This document shows, in pieces, positions 47,201 to 55,689 of a stretch of 64,000 nt of DNA. Position 1 is the stretch's first letter, and each line of letters begins with the position of its first letter. The position numbers were made by a program, and so were the translations under genes. This DNA comes from Actinomadura pelletieri DSM 43383. Its GTDB lineage: Bacteria; Actinomycetota; Actinomycetes; Streptosporangiales; Streptosporangiaceae. Under the pieces are notes generated by a model. It worked only from the letters and a program-made list of their open reading frames with translations, had not been told where the DNA came from and ran no database searches. The DNA is taken from assembly GCF_003634705.1 (NCBI RefSeq), contig NZ_RBWU01000002.1:248001-312000 (forward strand), in the 5' to 3' direction.

Positions 47201-47872
47201 ATGACCTCAGTACTGCTCGCCGAGGACGACACGTCCATCTCCGAGCCTCTCGCCCGCGCGCTGCGGCGCGAGGGGTACACCGTCGAAGTCAGCCCGGACG
47301 GCCCGCAGGCCCTGGAGCGGGCGCTCGGCGGCGGCGTCGACCTGATCGTCCTTGATCTCGGCCTTCCCGAGTTGGACGGCCTTGAGGTGGCCCGCAGGGT
47401 GCGGGCCGAGGGGCATGGCGTGCCCATTCTGATCCTGACCGCCCGTGCCGACGAGGTCGACACCGTCGTCGGGCTGGACGCGGGCGCCGACGACTATGTC
47501 ACCAAACCGTTCCGGCTGGCCGAGCTCCTCGCCCGGGTGCGGGCGCTGCTGCGCCGGGGCAGCACCGAGACGCCGATCGTCCAGGGGGTGCGGATCGACG
47601 CCGAGTCGCGCCGCGCCTGGATGGGCGACCAGGAGCTCCAGCTCACCACCAAGGAGTTCGACCTGCTGCGCGTCCTCGTCCGCGACGCGGGCAAGGTCGT
47701 GACCCGCGAACAGATCATGCGCGAGGTGTGGGACACCAACTGGTGGGGTTCCACGAAGACGCTCGACATGCACATTTCCTGGCTGCGCCGCAAACTCGGC
47801 GACGACGCCGGCAGCCCCCGCTACATCACCACGGTGCGGGGCGTCGGCTTCCGGTTCGAGCGCGGCGACTAG
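47201..47872 (+). CDS. OmpR-family response regulator
   Basis: 223 residues. The receiver domain has the acidic pair in LLAEDDTS, phosphoacceptor Asp in LIVLDLGLPELDG, and Lys in DDYVTKPF. The winged-helix DNA-binding domain ends with TTVRGVGFRFERGD. ATG 47201 has no Shine-Dalgarno, so the transcript may be leaderless or poorly translated. The sensor kinase follows 101 bp later, with a strong hairpin between. Confidence 0.94.
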   Translation: MTSVLLAEDDTSISEPLARALRREGYTVEVSPDGPQALERALGGGVDLIVLDLGLPELDGLEVARRVRAEGHGVPILILTARADEVDTVVGLDAGADDYVTKPFRLAELLARVRALLRRGSTETPIVQGVRIDAESRRAWMGDQELQLTTKEFDLLRVLVRDAGKVVTREQIMREVWDTNWWGSTKTLDMHISWLRRKLGDDAGSPRYITTVRGVGFRFERGD

Positions 47873-47900
47873 CACCGGCCGCCACGGTCGTGCGGGACGT

Positions 47901-47927
47901 CCGGGGGCCTTCCCGAGAGGCCCCCGG
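47901..47927 (+). terminator. Hairpin between response regulator and kinase genes
   Basis: Perfect 10-bp stem CCGGGGGCCT / AGGCCCCCGG with a 7-base loop, 28 bases after the regulator stop and 46 before the kinase start. As the kinase lacks an obvious own promoter, this may attenuate kinase expression relative to the regulator (inference). Confidence 0.6.
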
Positions 47928-47973
47928 GGCGACGTGCCGTGCGTTCCGTGGCCCCACCCTCGAAGGAGCCCTG

Positions 47974-49245
47974 ATGAGGCGCCGACTCCTCCTGTCGACG
48001 CTCGCGGTGGCGGTGGTCGCGATCCTGTCGCTCGGCATACCCCTCGCCTACGCCTCCCACAAGCTCGTCTACGAGGAGGCCGGTCGGTCGCTGGACCGCG
48101 AGGCGTCCTCCATCGCCGGCGGCGTCGGCTTCAGCCTGGAGACGCGGCGGCCCCTCACCGGCGCGATGATCGCGCGGGAGTTCCCGGGCCGGCACATCAC
48201 GGTCGTCCTGCCGGACGGCCGGACGCTCACCGCGGGCCCGCCGCGGCGCGGGGACGTCCTCACCGCGACCCGGACGCACGACGCGATCCGGGTCCGGGTG
48301 TCCCGGCCGGAGGCGGAGGTCCGTGACGAGGCGCTGCGGCTGATGCTGTTCATCGGCAGCCTCGCGCTGCTCGGCGTCGCCCTCACCGTCGCGCTGGCGA
48401 TGGTGCAGGCGCGCAAGCTGACACTGCCGCTGATCGACCTCGCCGAGACCGCCGACCGGCTCGGCAGCGGCAACGCCAGACCGCGCCGCCGCCGCTACGG
48501 CATCCCGGAGGTCGACCGGGTCGCCGAGGTGCTGGACCGCAGCGCCGTCCGCATCGCCGACCTGGTCGCCGCGAGCCGCGAGTTCGCCTCCGACGCCAGC
48601 CACCAGCTCCGCACGCCGCTGACCGCGCTGTCGATGCGGCTGGAGGAGATGATCGAGGCCGCCGACTACCCGGACGTCGTCCGGGAGGAGGGCGCGGCGG
48701 CCGTCACGCAGGCCGAACGGCTCGTCGCGGTCGTCGAGCAGCTGCTCGCCCGCGCCCGCCACGACCGCACCGGCGGCGCGGTCGCCTCGCCCATCGACGA
48801 GATCATCGCGCAGCAGGTGGAGGAGTGGCGGCCGATCTTCCGCCGGGACGGCCGGGACGTGCGGATCATCGGCGAGCAGGGCCTCGTCGGAATGACCAAT
48901 CCGGAGGGCCTCTCCCAGATCGTCGCCACGCTCCTGGACAACTCACTGATGCACGGCGCCGGAACCGTGACCATCCACACCAAACCCGGCGCGAGTTCGG
49001 TGGTCGTCGAGATCGGCGACGAGGGCAACGGCATCCCGCCCGAACTGGAGCCGCGGATCTTCGAGCGAAGCGTCAGCGGCGGTCGCGGCACCGGCCTCGG
49101 TCTCTACCTGGCCCGTTCGCTCGCCATGGTGGACGGCGGACGGCTGGAGCTGATCCAGTCCCGTCCCGCCGTGTTCGGGATCTTCCTCCGCCCGGCCGCC
49201 GAGGCCCGGCTCGCGGCCGAACGGGTCGTCATGGGCCCCGCCTAG
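47974..49245 (+). CDS. Sensor histidine kinase (HAMP, HisKA)
   Basis: 423 residues. A first membrane helix (about 5-28), an extracytoplasmic loop of ~95 residues, and a second helix (about 128-150, LFIGSLALLGVALTVALAMV) precede a HAMP domain, the HisKA box FASDASHQLRTPLTALS and the HATPase with DNSLMHG, GDEGNGIPP and GRGTGLGLYLARS. It is the partner of the OmpR-type regulator upstream. GAAGGAG precedes ATG 47974. Its TAG stop shares the palindrome CTAG with the stop codon of the convergent GtrA gene. Confidence 0.94.
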   Translation: MRRRLLLSTLAVAVVAILSLGIPLAYASHKLVYEEAGRSLDREASSIAGGVGFSLETRRPLTGAMIAREFPGRHITVVLPDGRTLTAGPPRRGDVLTATRTHDAIRVRVSRPEAEVRDEALRLMLFIGSLALLGVALTVALAMVQARKLTLPLIDLAETADRLGSGNARPRRRRYGIPEVDRVAEVLDRSAVRIADLVAASREFASDASHQLRTPLTALSMRLEEMIEAADYPDVVREEGAAAVTQAERLVAVVEQLLARARHDRTGGAVASPIDEIIAQQVEEWRPIFRRDGRDVRIIGEQGLVGMTNPEGLSQIVATLLDNSLMHGAGTVTIHTKPGASSVVVEIGDEGNGIPPELEPRIFERSVSGGRGTGLGLYLARSLAMVDGGRLELIQSRPAVFGIFLRPAAEARLAAERVVMGPA

Positions 49246-49820
49246 ATCTCGGCGTAGTCCTCGGCGGCGTGCGCGTCGAGGGGACGGCCGACCTTCGGCG
49301 GGTGCACCGGGTGGCCGTTCACGCGGTGCGCGCCCGCCCCCTCGGCGGCCGGCTCGGGCAGCCCGGACGCCGGGTCGACGGGCGGCGCGGACGCGGGCAG
49401 GAACACCCACTTCTTGTACGACCAGAAGCGGAACAGCGTCGCCACACCCGTACCGACGACCAGCGAGGCGTTGTAGTAGACCGCGCCGGACAGGCCGAGG
49501 ACGTAGTGCGAGAACCCGATGAACAACTCCGTGATCACGAGCCCGACGCCGTTCAACGCGAAGAACAGCATGTACTCGCGGCCGAGACCGGTGCGGTCGC
49601 GGTGCCGGAACGTCCAGAACCGGTTCGCCAGGTACGAGAACGTCGTGGCGATCACCGTGGCGATGCCGTTGGAGGTCAGCGGCCCCACTCCCAGGCCGGT
49701 GTGCAGGCCGTTGCCGATCGCGACGGTGATGCCGAACGCGATGGCGCCCACGCTGCCGAACTTGGCGAGTTCCCGCACGAGGTGCGCGAACTGCCGATGG
49801 AGACTGGCGACCAGGTTCAC
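49242..49820 (-). CDS. GtrA-family membrane protein
   Basis: 192 residues, four membrane helices in the GtrA pattern (KFGSVGAIAFGITVAIGNGL, later LANRFWTFRHRDR and FRFWSYKKWVF). GtrA proteins are proposed flippases for polyprenyl-linked sugars used in wall and capsule glycosylation. The C-terminal 50 residues are a hydrophilic Pro/His tail. GTG 49820 is preferred, with AAGGACGG upstream; GTG 49859 is possible. Confidence 0.87.
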   Translation of the reverse strand: MNLVASLHRQFAHLVRELAKFGSVGAIAFGITVAIGNGLHTGLGVGPLTSNGIATVIATTFSYLANRFWTFRHRDRTGLGREYMLFFALNGVGLVITELFIGFSHYVLGLSGAVYYNASLVVGTGVATLFRFWSYKKWVFLPASAPPVDPASGLPEPAAEGAGAHRVNGHPVHPPKVGRPLDAHAAEDYAEI

Positions 49821-49913
49821 GAAGGGGAACCGTCCTTCCGGACTTCGTCGATGCGCCACGTCCGGCGCGCGGCTACTACGGAGGCATCACGAGAATAGAC
49901 GCACGCGCCCCCT

Positions 49914-49955
49914 GGAACGTCGGAACATGAACGTTTCACGTTGTCCGAGCGTTCC
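49914..49955. promoter_or_regulatory. Nested palindrome in the gtrA/purK divergent region
   Basis: GGAACGTCGGA is mirrored by TCCGAGCGTTCC (one extra G), and inside lies AACGT-TTC-ACGTT. The layout in a divergent promoter region suggests an operator or a hairpin leader; the binding protein is unknown. Confidence 0.5.
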
Positions 49956-50040
49956 ATGCCCATATCCGAGACCCCCACACCCAGGTCCGACGCACGGCGC
50001 GGCCGGTTCGTTCGGTTCCACCGGCCGATAACCTTTTGAC

Positions 50041-51288
50041 GTGACGATTCCAGCCCGATCCCCTGCGTGGGGGGACGACACCCCACACCCCCCCGACCGG
50101 CTCCGCCGGAATGGTGTGCCCGTTGTCGGGATGGCGGGCGGGGGCCAGCTGGCCCGAATGACGCAGCAGGCCGCGATCGCGCTCGGCGTGTCGCTGCGCG
50201 TGCTCGCCGGCACGCCGGACGACTCGGCGGCCAAGGTCGTCTCGGGGGTGCGGGTCGGTGACGACCGGTCCCTGGACGACCTTCTGGCGTTCGGCCGGGG
50301 CTGTGACGTCGTGACGTTCGACCACGAACACGTCCCCGGAGCGCACATCCGGAAGCTGGAGTCGACGGGCGTGCCGTGCCGTCCAGGCCCGGCCGCGCTG
50401 GCGCACGCGCAGGACAAGCTGGTGATGCGCGAGCGGCTCAGCGGCATGGGCGTCCCCTGCCCGGCCTACGCGCCCGTCCCGAGGACGGAACCGCTGAAGA
50501 CGCTGGAGGACTTCGCCGCCGACCACGGCCTTCCGCTCGTGGTCAAGGCCGTCCGCGGCGGCTACGACGGCAAGGGCGTCTGGGTGCTGGGCGCCCTCGA
50601 CGAGGCGGCCGGGAACCTGGTCCGTGACCTGCTGTCCAAGGACGTCGACCTGATGGTCGAGGAACATGTGGCGTTCACCCGGGAGCTGGCCGCGCTCGTC
50701 GCCCGATCCCCGTACGGGCAGGGCGCCGCGTACCCGATCGTGGAGACCGTCCAGGAGGGCGGGATCTGCACCGAGGTGATCTCGCCCGCGCCGGGCCTGC
50801 CGAAGGACGTGGCCGCCGAGGCGCAGCGCCTCGCCCTGACGATCGCCGGGGAACTCGGCGTCGTCGGCCTCCTCGCGGTCGAGCTGTTCGAGACCGACCG
50901 CGGGCTGATCGTGAACGAGCTGGCGATGCGCCCGCACAACTCCGGCCACTGGACGATCGAGGGCGCCCGGACGTCGCAGTTCGAACAGCACCTGCGGGCC
51001 GTCCTCGACCTGCCGCTCGGGTCCACCGAGCCCACCGCCGCGTACACGGTGATGGCCAACGTGCTCGGCGGCGACGACCCGGACGTCTACCCCCGCTACA
51101 TCCACGTGATGGCGCACGATCCGGCCGTCAAGGTGCACATGTACGCCAAGGAGTCGCGTCCCGGACGCAAGATCGGCCATGTGACCGCGCTGGGCGACGA
51201 CCTCGACGACGTCCTGGAACGCGCCCGGCACGCGGCCGCCTACCTGCGGTGGGGGACCAAGATGAAGGAGCGGGAGGGACGGCGATGA
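50041..51288 (+). CDS. purK: N5-carboxyaminoimidazole ribonucleotide synthase
   Basis: 415 residues, ATP-grasp enzyme of purine synthesis converting AIR, ATP and bicarbonate to N5-CAIR. Motifs are [14 protein letters not shown], the ATP-binding [23 protein letters not shown], and [13 protein letters not shown]. The first ~25 residues (Pro/Asp-rich) are non-conserved, so GTG 50119 is an alternative start. It overlaps purE (ATGA). Confidence 0.94.
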   Translation: MTIPARSPAWGDDTPHPPDRLRRNGVPVVGMAGGGQLARMTQQAAIALGVSLRVLAGTPDDSAAKVVSGVRVGDDRSLDDLLAFGRGCDVVTFDHEHVPGAHIRKLESTGVPCRPGPAALAHAQDKLVMRERLSGMGVPCPAYAPVPRTEPLKTLEDFAADHGLPLVVKAVRGGYDGKGVWVLGALDEAAGNLVRDLLSKDVDLMVEEHVAFTRELAALVARSPYGQGAAYPIVETVQEGGICTEVISPAPGLPKDVAAEAQRLALTIAGELGVVGLLAVELFETDRGLIVNELAMRPHNSGHWTIEGARTSQFEQHLRAVLDLPLGSTEPTAAYTVMANVLGGDDPDVYPRYIHVMAHDPAVKVHMYAKESRPGRKIGHVTALGDDLDDVLERARHAAAYLRWGTKMKEREGRR

Positions 51289-51785
51289 CCGAGCGAAAGC
51301 CACTGGTCGGCGTGGTGATGGGCAGCGACTCCGACTGGCCGGTCATGAAGGACGCGGCCGACGCGCTCACCGAGTTCGACGTCCCCTTCGAGGCCGATGT
51401 CGTGTCCGCGCACCGGATGCCGCACGACATGATCGCCTACGGGCGGCAGGCCGCCGACCGCGGCCTCCGAGTGATCATCGCGGGGGCGGGCGGCGCGGCG
51501 CACCTGCCCGGCATGCTGGCCTCCGTCACCCCGCTGCCGGTGATCGGCGTGCCGGTCCCACTGAAGTACCTGGACGGCATGGACTCGCTGCTGTCGATCG
51601 TCCAGATGCCCGCCGGAGTCCCCGTAGCGACGGTCGCGGTCGGCGCCGCCCGCAACGCCGGCCTGCTGGCCGTCCGCATCCTGGCCGCCTCCGACGAGAC
51701 CCTCCAGGCTCGTATGCGGGACTTCCAGCGAGACCTCTACGACCAGGCCAAGGCAAAGGGCACCCGCCTACGAGAGACCCTCTGA
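51285..51785 (+). CDS. purE: N5-carboxyaminoimidazole ribonucleotide mutase
   Basis: 166 residues, class I PurE, converting N5-CAIR to CAIR, the step after PurK. Motifs are [12 protein letters not shown], the catalytic His region [11 protein letters not shown], and [16 protein letters not shown] 51285 overlaps the purK stop. Confidence 0.96.
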   Translation: MTERKPLVGVVMGSDSDWPVMKDAADALTEFDVPFEADVVSAHRMPHDMIAYGRQAADRGLRVIIAGAGGAAHLPGMLASVTPLPVIGVPVPLKYLDGMDSLLSIVQMPAGVPVATVAVGAARNAGLLAVRILAASDETLQARMRDFQRDLYDQAKAKGTRLRETL

Positions 51786-52353
51786 GCCCCCCTCAACGAA
51801 CCGGCCCGCCGGGCCAAGGCCAGCACCCTTCCAACGTGGCCTAAGCCCGCACGCGAACGCGTTACCCGCCCGGCGCAGCGAAGCCGAAGGCGAGCGAAAC
51901 CGGGCGGATCGCGAAGCGATGCGCGTTCGCCCAGGAACGGTCACGTAGCAAGCCGCCAGGCGAGCAAAGTGGGCCGGTCCTGCTACCAACACAGCGACCT
52001 CAGCCCGCGCGCGAACGCGTTACCCGCCCGGCGCAGCGACGCCGGAGGCGAGCGAAACCGGGCGGATCGCGAAGCGATGCGCGTTCGCCCAGGCACGGTC
52101 ACGCAGCAAGCCGCCAGGCGAGCAAAGTGGGCCGGTCCTGCAATCAACACAGCGACCTCAGCCCGCGCGCGAACGCGTGACCCGGCCGGTGTAGCGATGC
52201 CGGAGGCGAGCGAAATCGGGCGGGTCGCGAAGCGATGTCGCGTTCGCCCCAGGAACGGTCACGTAGCGAGCCGCCAGGCGAGCGCAGTGGGCCGGTCCTA
52301 CAATCAACACAGCGAGCCGCCAGGCGAGCGAAGTGGGCCGGGCCTGCAAAAAA
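51786..52353. repeat. Tandem array of dispersed hairpin repeat (copies E, F, G plus part)
   Basis: Three copies begin at 51843, 52001 and 52159 with an exact 158-bp period, each starting (C/A)AGCCCGC(G/A)CGCGAACGCG. A partial 3' piece (GCGAGCCGCCAGGCGAGCGA) spans 52312-52353. Each copy has long arms GCGAACGCG/CGCGTTCGC, inner CCCGCCCGG/CCGGGCGG and the GATCGCGAAGCGATG hairpin. The array ends TGCAAAAAA directly at the TAG stop of the CoA-binding gene. No gene is supported within it; short frames on either strand are repeat artefacts. Confidence 0.85.
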
Positions 52354-52770
52354 CTAGCGGCGTAGGGCCCATTCCACGGCGGGGCAGCGGTTCATGACGA
52401 CGTCGAGGCCGGCGTCTCGGGCGCGCCGTGCCGCCGGCTCGTCGATCACCTGGAGTGGTAGCCACACCGCCTTGGCGCCCGCCGCGATCGCCTCGTCCAC
52501 GGCCTGTCCCGCGTACTCGGAGCGGCGGTAGACGCCCACGACGTCGATTTCGTCCGGTACGTCGGCCAGGGACGCGTAGCCCTTCGCGCCGAGCACCTCC
52601 CGCGCCTCCGGATGGACGGGAATGATCTGTTTCCCGCGGTCGCGCAGCAACCGGGCCTGCGTGTACACCTCGCGCTCCGGGTTGTCGCCGAGCCCGACGA
52701 ACGCCCACGTCCTGGACTCGTTCAGCAGCCGCCGGATCACGTCCTGGTCGGCGTAGGGATCAACAACCAT
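52354..52770 (-). CDS. CoA-binding domain protein (YccU-like)
   Basis: 138 residues, a single Rossmann-type CoA-binding domain: TWAFVGLGDNPEREVYTQARL, IIPVHPEAREVLGAKGYASL, DVVGVYRRSE and a C-terminal MNRCPAVEW, the hallmark Cys of this family. Ligand and role are unproven. ATG 52770 or GTG 52776 could start it; neither has a clear Shine-Dalgarno. Confidence 0.88.
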   Translation of the reverse strand: MVVDPYADQDVIRRLLNESRTWAFVGLGDNPEREVYTQARLLRDRGKQIIPVHPEAREVLGAKGYASLADVPDEIDVVGVYRRSEYAGQAVDEAIAAGAKAVWLPLQVIDEPAARRARDAGLDVVMNRCPAVEWALRR

Positions 52771-52812
52771 GTCCACGACAACAGCGTGCGCGAACCGTTC
52801 CTTCCCTCTGGT

Positions 52813-54147
52813 TCAGGGACGTCCGAGGGCCCGGTAGTTCCATCCGGCCGCGCGCCACCGCTCCGGGTCGAGGGTGTTGCGGCCGTCCACGATGTTGCGT
52901 TCGGCGACGACCTCGGCGAGCGCGGACGGGTCCATGTCCCGGAACTCCGGCCACTCGGTCAGCAGCAGCACAACATGGGCGTTCTCGGCGGCGGTCAGGG
53001 CCGACTCCCCGTACTCCAGGCTCGGCTGCGCGCGGCGCGCGTTGGGCATGGCCTTCGGGTCGTACACCGTCACCGTGGCCCCCTGGGCGCGGATGGACGC
53101 GGCCACGTCCAGTGCGGGCGAGTCGCGCACGTCGTCGGAGTTCGGTTTGAACGCGGCGCCGAGCACCCCGACGGTCCGTCCGACGAACGAGCCGCCGAGC
53201 AGTTCCCGGGCGAGGTCCACCATCCGGATCCGGCGGCGAATGTTGATCTCGTCGACCTCGCGCAGGAACGTCAGCGCCTGGTCGGCGCCCAGTTCGCCGG
53301 CGCGGGCCATGAACGCGCGGATGTCCTTCGGTAGGCAGCCGCCGCCGAAGCCGAGCCCCGGGCCGAGGAACCTGCCGCCGATCCGGTCGTCGTGGGCGAG
53401 CGCCTGCGACAGCTTCGTCACGTCCGCGCGCGCCGCCTCGCAGACCTCCGCCATCGCGTTGATGAAGGAGATCTTGGTGGCGAGGAACGCGTTGGCCGCC
53501 ACCTTCACCAGCTCCGCGGTCGGATAGTCGCAGGTGATGAACGGCGTACCGGCCGCGATCATCGTTAGGTAGATCTCCCGCAGCGCCTTCTCGGCACGGT
53601 CGGCCGCGCCCTGGTCGGCGGGCAGCCCGGCGACGATCCGGTCCGGTCGCAACGTGTCGTGGACGGCGAACCCCTCCCGCAGGAACTCGGGGTTCCACGC
53701 CAGGACGGCGTCACCGCCGACGGGCGCCTCCCGGGCGAGCGTCTCCGCCAGCCGCTCCGCCGTCCCGACCGGAACGGTCGACTTGCCGACGACGAGGCAG
53801 GGCCGTTGCAGCAGCGGCGCGAGCGTCCCGATCGCACCGTCCACGGCGGACATGTCGGCCGCGTACTCACCGGCCTTCTGTGGCGTCCCGACGCACAGGA
53901 AGTGGACGTCGCCGAACTCCGCGGCCTCCGCGTACGACGTGGTGAACCGCAGCCGTCGGCCCTGCACGCCCCTGCGCAGCACCGGCTCCAGCCCCGGCTC
54001 GTAGAACGGAAGGTCACCGGCGGCGAGACGGGCGACCCGCTCCCCGTCCACGTCGACGCCCAACACCTCGAAGCCCAGGTCGGCCATGCACGCCGCATGG
54101 GTGGCACCGAGATAACCGGTCCCGATGACCGTCAGCCGGTGGGACAA
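52813..54147 (-). CDS. UDP-glucose/UDP-sugar 6-dehydrogenase
   Basis: 444 residues. It oxidises UDP-glucose (or a related UDP-sugar) to the uronic acid with NAD+. Motifs are the N-terminal dinucleotide fold TVIGTGYLGATHAACMADLG, VNAFLATKISFINAMAE-type central helix (written ANAFLATKISFINAMAEV) and catalytic Cys in GFGGGCLPKD. TTG 54147 has GAGAGGAG upstream. It supplies uronic acids for envelope polysaccharide, in keeping with the GtrA, LCP and GT2 genes nearby. Confidence 0.93.
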   Translation of the reverse strand: MSHRLTVIGTGYLGATHAACMADLGFEVLGVDVDGERVARLAAGDLPFYEPGLEPVLRRGVQGRRLRFTTSYAEAAEFGDVHFLCVGTPQKAGEYAADMSAVDGAIGTLAPLLQRPCLVVGKSTVPVGTAERLAETLAREAPVGGDAVLAWNPEFLREGFAVHDTLRPDRIVAGLPADQGAADRAEKALREIYLTMIAAGTPFITCDYPTAELVKVAANAFLATKISFINAMAEVCEAARADVTKLSQALAHDDRIGGRFLGPGLGFGGGCLPKDIRAFMARAGELGADQALTFLREVDEINIRRRIRMVDLARELLGGSFVGRTVGVLGAAFKPNSDDVRDSPALDVAASIRAQGATVTVYDPKAMPNARRAQPSLEYGESALTAAENAHVVLLLTEWPEFRDMDPSALAEVVAERNIVDGRNTLDPERWRAAGWNYRALGRP

Positions 54148-54573
54148 GGGCCCGCTCCTCTCACTCCGCCGCCGACGAGCGGCCTCTCCCCACAGTTGCC
54201 CACCACGGCCGGGTTCGTGAACCGTCCGTGGCACCGCACATGCCGGTTACACTTCCCCGCCCGACCCCGTCATATTGTTCCGGCTCGGACGTCGGCGTTC
54301 ACAGCCGAGGAGCGGCGGGGGCACCCCCGGTGGCAGCCGCCATCGACCGTGTGGACGGTTTTGACTCATGGCCGCGGCGAATAGTAGATCGCTCGGGAGG
54401 GTCGGACATCGTGGGAAACGCGTAGCTCTTGCGGTTGTGTAACTGTGGAGACCGCGTAAAAGCCTGGAGTCGCTCAGGGTGACTTGACCCGCTCTATTGT
54501 GCGCTGTCAGCATCTATCCTGAAAATCACCCCGCGAATGATGCATCGAAGATGCCGACCGAAGGGGACAGTTC
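54148..54573. promoter_or_regulatory. Divergent promoter region upstream of peptide/ABC locus 2
   Basis: 426 bp without a supported gene. It is less GC-rich than the flanks from about 54360. TTGACC at 54485 and TATCCT near 54516 are promoter-like, but their spacing of 25 is too long for a standard sigma-70 pair. AAGGGGA precedes the peptide ATG. Confidence 0.45.
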
Positions 54574-54933
54574 ATGTCACGACCACTCAAGGTGCTCGTC
54601 GGGGTGCTGGTGGCGACCGCCGCACTTCCCTCCACCAGCGCGTTAGCCACGGATGCCTACGCGGCTCAGGGCGGCAGGGTCCTCGCCCAGGGTTGGGCGC
54701 CGGCCGGCGGAAAGGCGGGCATGGCCGGAGTGAGGGACACCTACAAGAAGAACTGGGTGAAGAACGAGTACAATCGCGCAGGCACGGGCAAGCGCAAGTA
54801 CACGCTCTGGAACAAGCGCGGCAAGGGAAAGACGACCTACACCAAGAATGGTCGCAAGGTGACCAAGATCCACGTCTGTGAGGATCGGGACAAGGCGCCG
54901 GACATCTGCTCGAAGTGGACGCCGGTCAAGTAG
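54574..54933 (+). CDS. Small secreted basic Cys-pair protein, peptide/ABC locus 2
   Basis: 119 residues. A Sec signal peptide (MSRPLKVLVGVLVATAAL, cleavage likely after ALA at 23-25) leads to a strongly basic mature domain with VKNEYNR, TLWNKRGKGKTTYTKNG and a C-terminal C102-x9-C112-SKW. These elements recur in the locus 1 protein at 33076-33354, defining a paralogous family I do not recognise. The two Cys probably form a disulfide after export. It is followed by a stem-loop and an ABC transporter, a layout similar to lactococcin-972-type bacteriocin loci, but the sequence lacks that family's signature. ATG 54574 has AAGGGGA upstream. Function unknown. Confidence 0.85.
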   Translation: MSRPLKVLVGVLVATAALPSTSALATDAYAAQGGRVLAQGWAPAGGKAGMAGVRDTYKKNWVKNEYNRAGTGKRKYTLWNKRGKGKTTYTKNGRKVTKIHVCEDRDKAPDICSKWTPVK

Positions 54934-54942
54934 GAACTCCAG

Positions 54943-54968
54943 GGGACCGGTCGATCAAGGCCGGTCCC
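54943..54968 (+). terminator. Stem-loop between peptide and ABC genes, locus 2
   Basis: GGGACCGG / CCGGTCCC with a 10-base loop, extendable to CAG/CTG with one bulged G, 10 bases after the peptide stop and 37 before the ATPase start. It is in the same position as the stem-loop of locus 1 at 33369-33396, although the sequences differ. Confidence 0.65.
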
Positions 54969-55005
54969 TGCCCTCTGTTCAAGGGCACGAAGGTCGGAAG
55001 TATAT

Positions 55006-55689
55006 ATGAATGATTCTGCGAGTACCATGCTCAAAGTGGATGGACTGTCCTACTCGATAGCTGAACGCGCGATCCTGAGAGATGTGAGCTTTGGTGTCCG
55101 CACGGGTGAGTCCGTTGCCATAACGGGCCCGAGCGGAAGCGGAAAGTCCACATTATTGATGTGCGTCCTCGGACTTGTCGAGTCGCATGGCGGCTCCGTC
55201 GTCATCGATGGAGAAGAGCTCACCGGAATGTCTGCGCGCGGGCGGGCGGAGCTGCGTCGCCGAAAAGTGAGCATGGTGTTTCAGTTCGGTGAACTACTGC
55301 CCGAGCTCAGTCCACTGGAGAACGTCGCCCTCCCCGGGTTGCTGGCCGGCAAAGGCAGGAAGGACGCTTACCGGCGAGCGAGCACCCTGCTCAGGCAGCT
55401 CGGCATCCCCATGGAAGAGACTCCGACCAGTCTGCTCTCCGGAGGCGAGCGGCAGCGGACCGCCGTGGCGCGGGCGTTGGTGACGGAGCCGAGTGTGATC
55501 CTCGCCGACGAACCGACGGGTGCGTTGGACGCGAAATCAAGAGAGGGCGTGGCCGATCTGCTCTTCGGTCTGGCGAAGCAGCACAGTTGCGCCATTGTCG
55601 TCGTCACCCACGATCCCGCCGTGGCGCGCCGGGCCGACCGTCAGTTCAAACTGGAAGCCGCTGAATTGATGGAGATGGCACCCCGATGA
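55006..55689 (+). CDS. ABC transporter ATP-binding protein, MacB/LolD type, locus 2
   Basis: 227 residues, complete. Walker A GPSGSGKSTLLM, Q-loop region VFQFGELLPELSPLENVALP, signature LLSGGERQRTAVARAL, Walker B VILADEPTGALD and H-loop VVTHDPAVA are all intact. It is the functional counterpart of the frameshifted copy at 33438-34122. The first ~100 bp have unusually low GC for the window, hinting at different ancestry or weak translation-initiation structure. ATG 55006 has GGAAG upstream; the 3' end overlaps the permease (ATGA). Confidence 0.93.
   Translation: MNDSASTMLKVDGLSYSIAERAILRDVSFGVRTGESVAITGPSGSGKSTLLMCVLGLVESHGGSVVIDGEELTGMSARGRAELRRRKVSMVFQFGELLPELSPLENVALPGLLAGKGRKDAYRRASTLLRQLGIPMEETPTSLLSGGERQRTAVARALVTEPSVILADEPTGALDAKSREGVADLLFGLAKQHSCAIVVVTHDPAVARRADRQFKLEAAELMEMAPR

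Noticed and set aside
51768..52349. Small proteins within the 158-bp repeat array (AARYVTVPG-type sequences)
   Set aside because: Frames shift from unit to unit, no ribosome sites are seen, and hairpin conservation explains the sequence; such frames are typical mis-annotations of repeats.
51843..52353. CRISPR array
   Set aside because: The repeats are 158-bp contiguous units with no unique spacers, and there are no cas genes nearby.
54574..54933. Lactococcin-972 family bacteriocin
   Set aside because: Gene order fits, but the characteristic Trp/Tyr-rich pattern of that family and its spacing are not visible; kept as analogy only.
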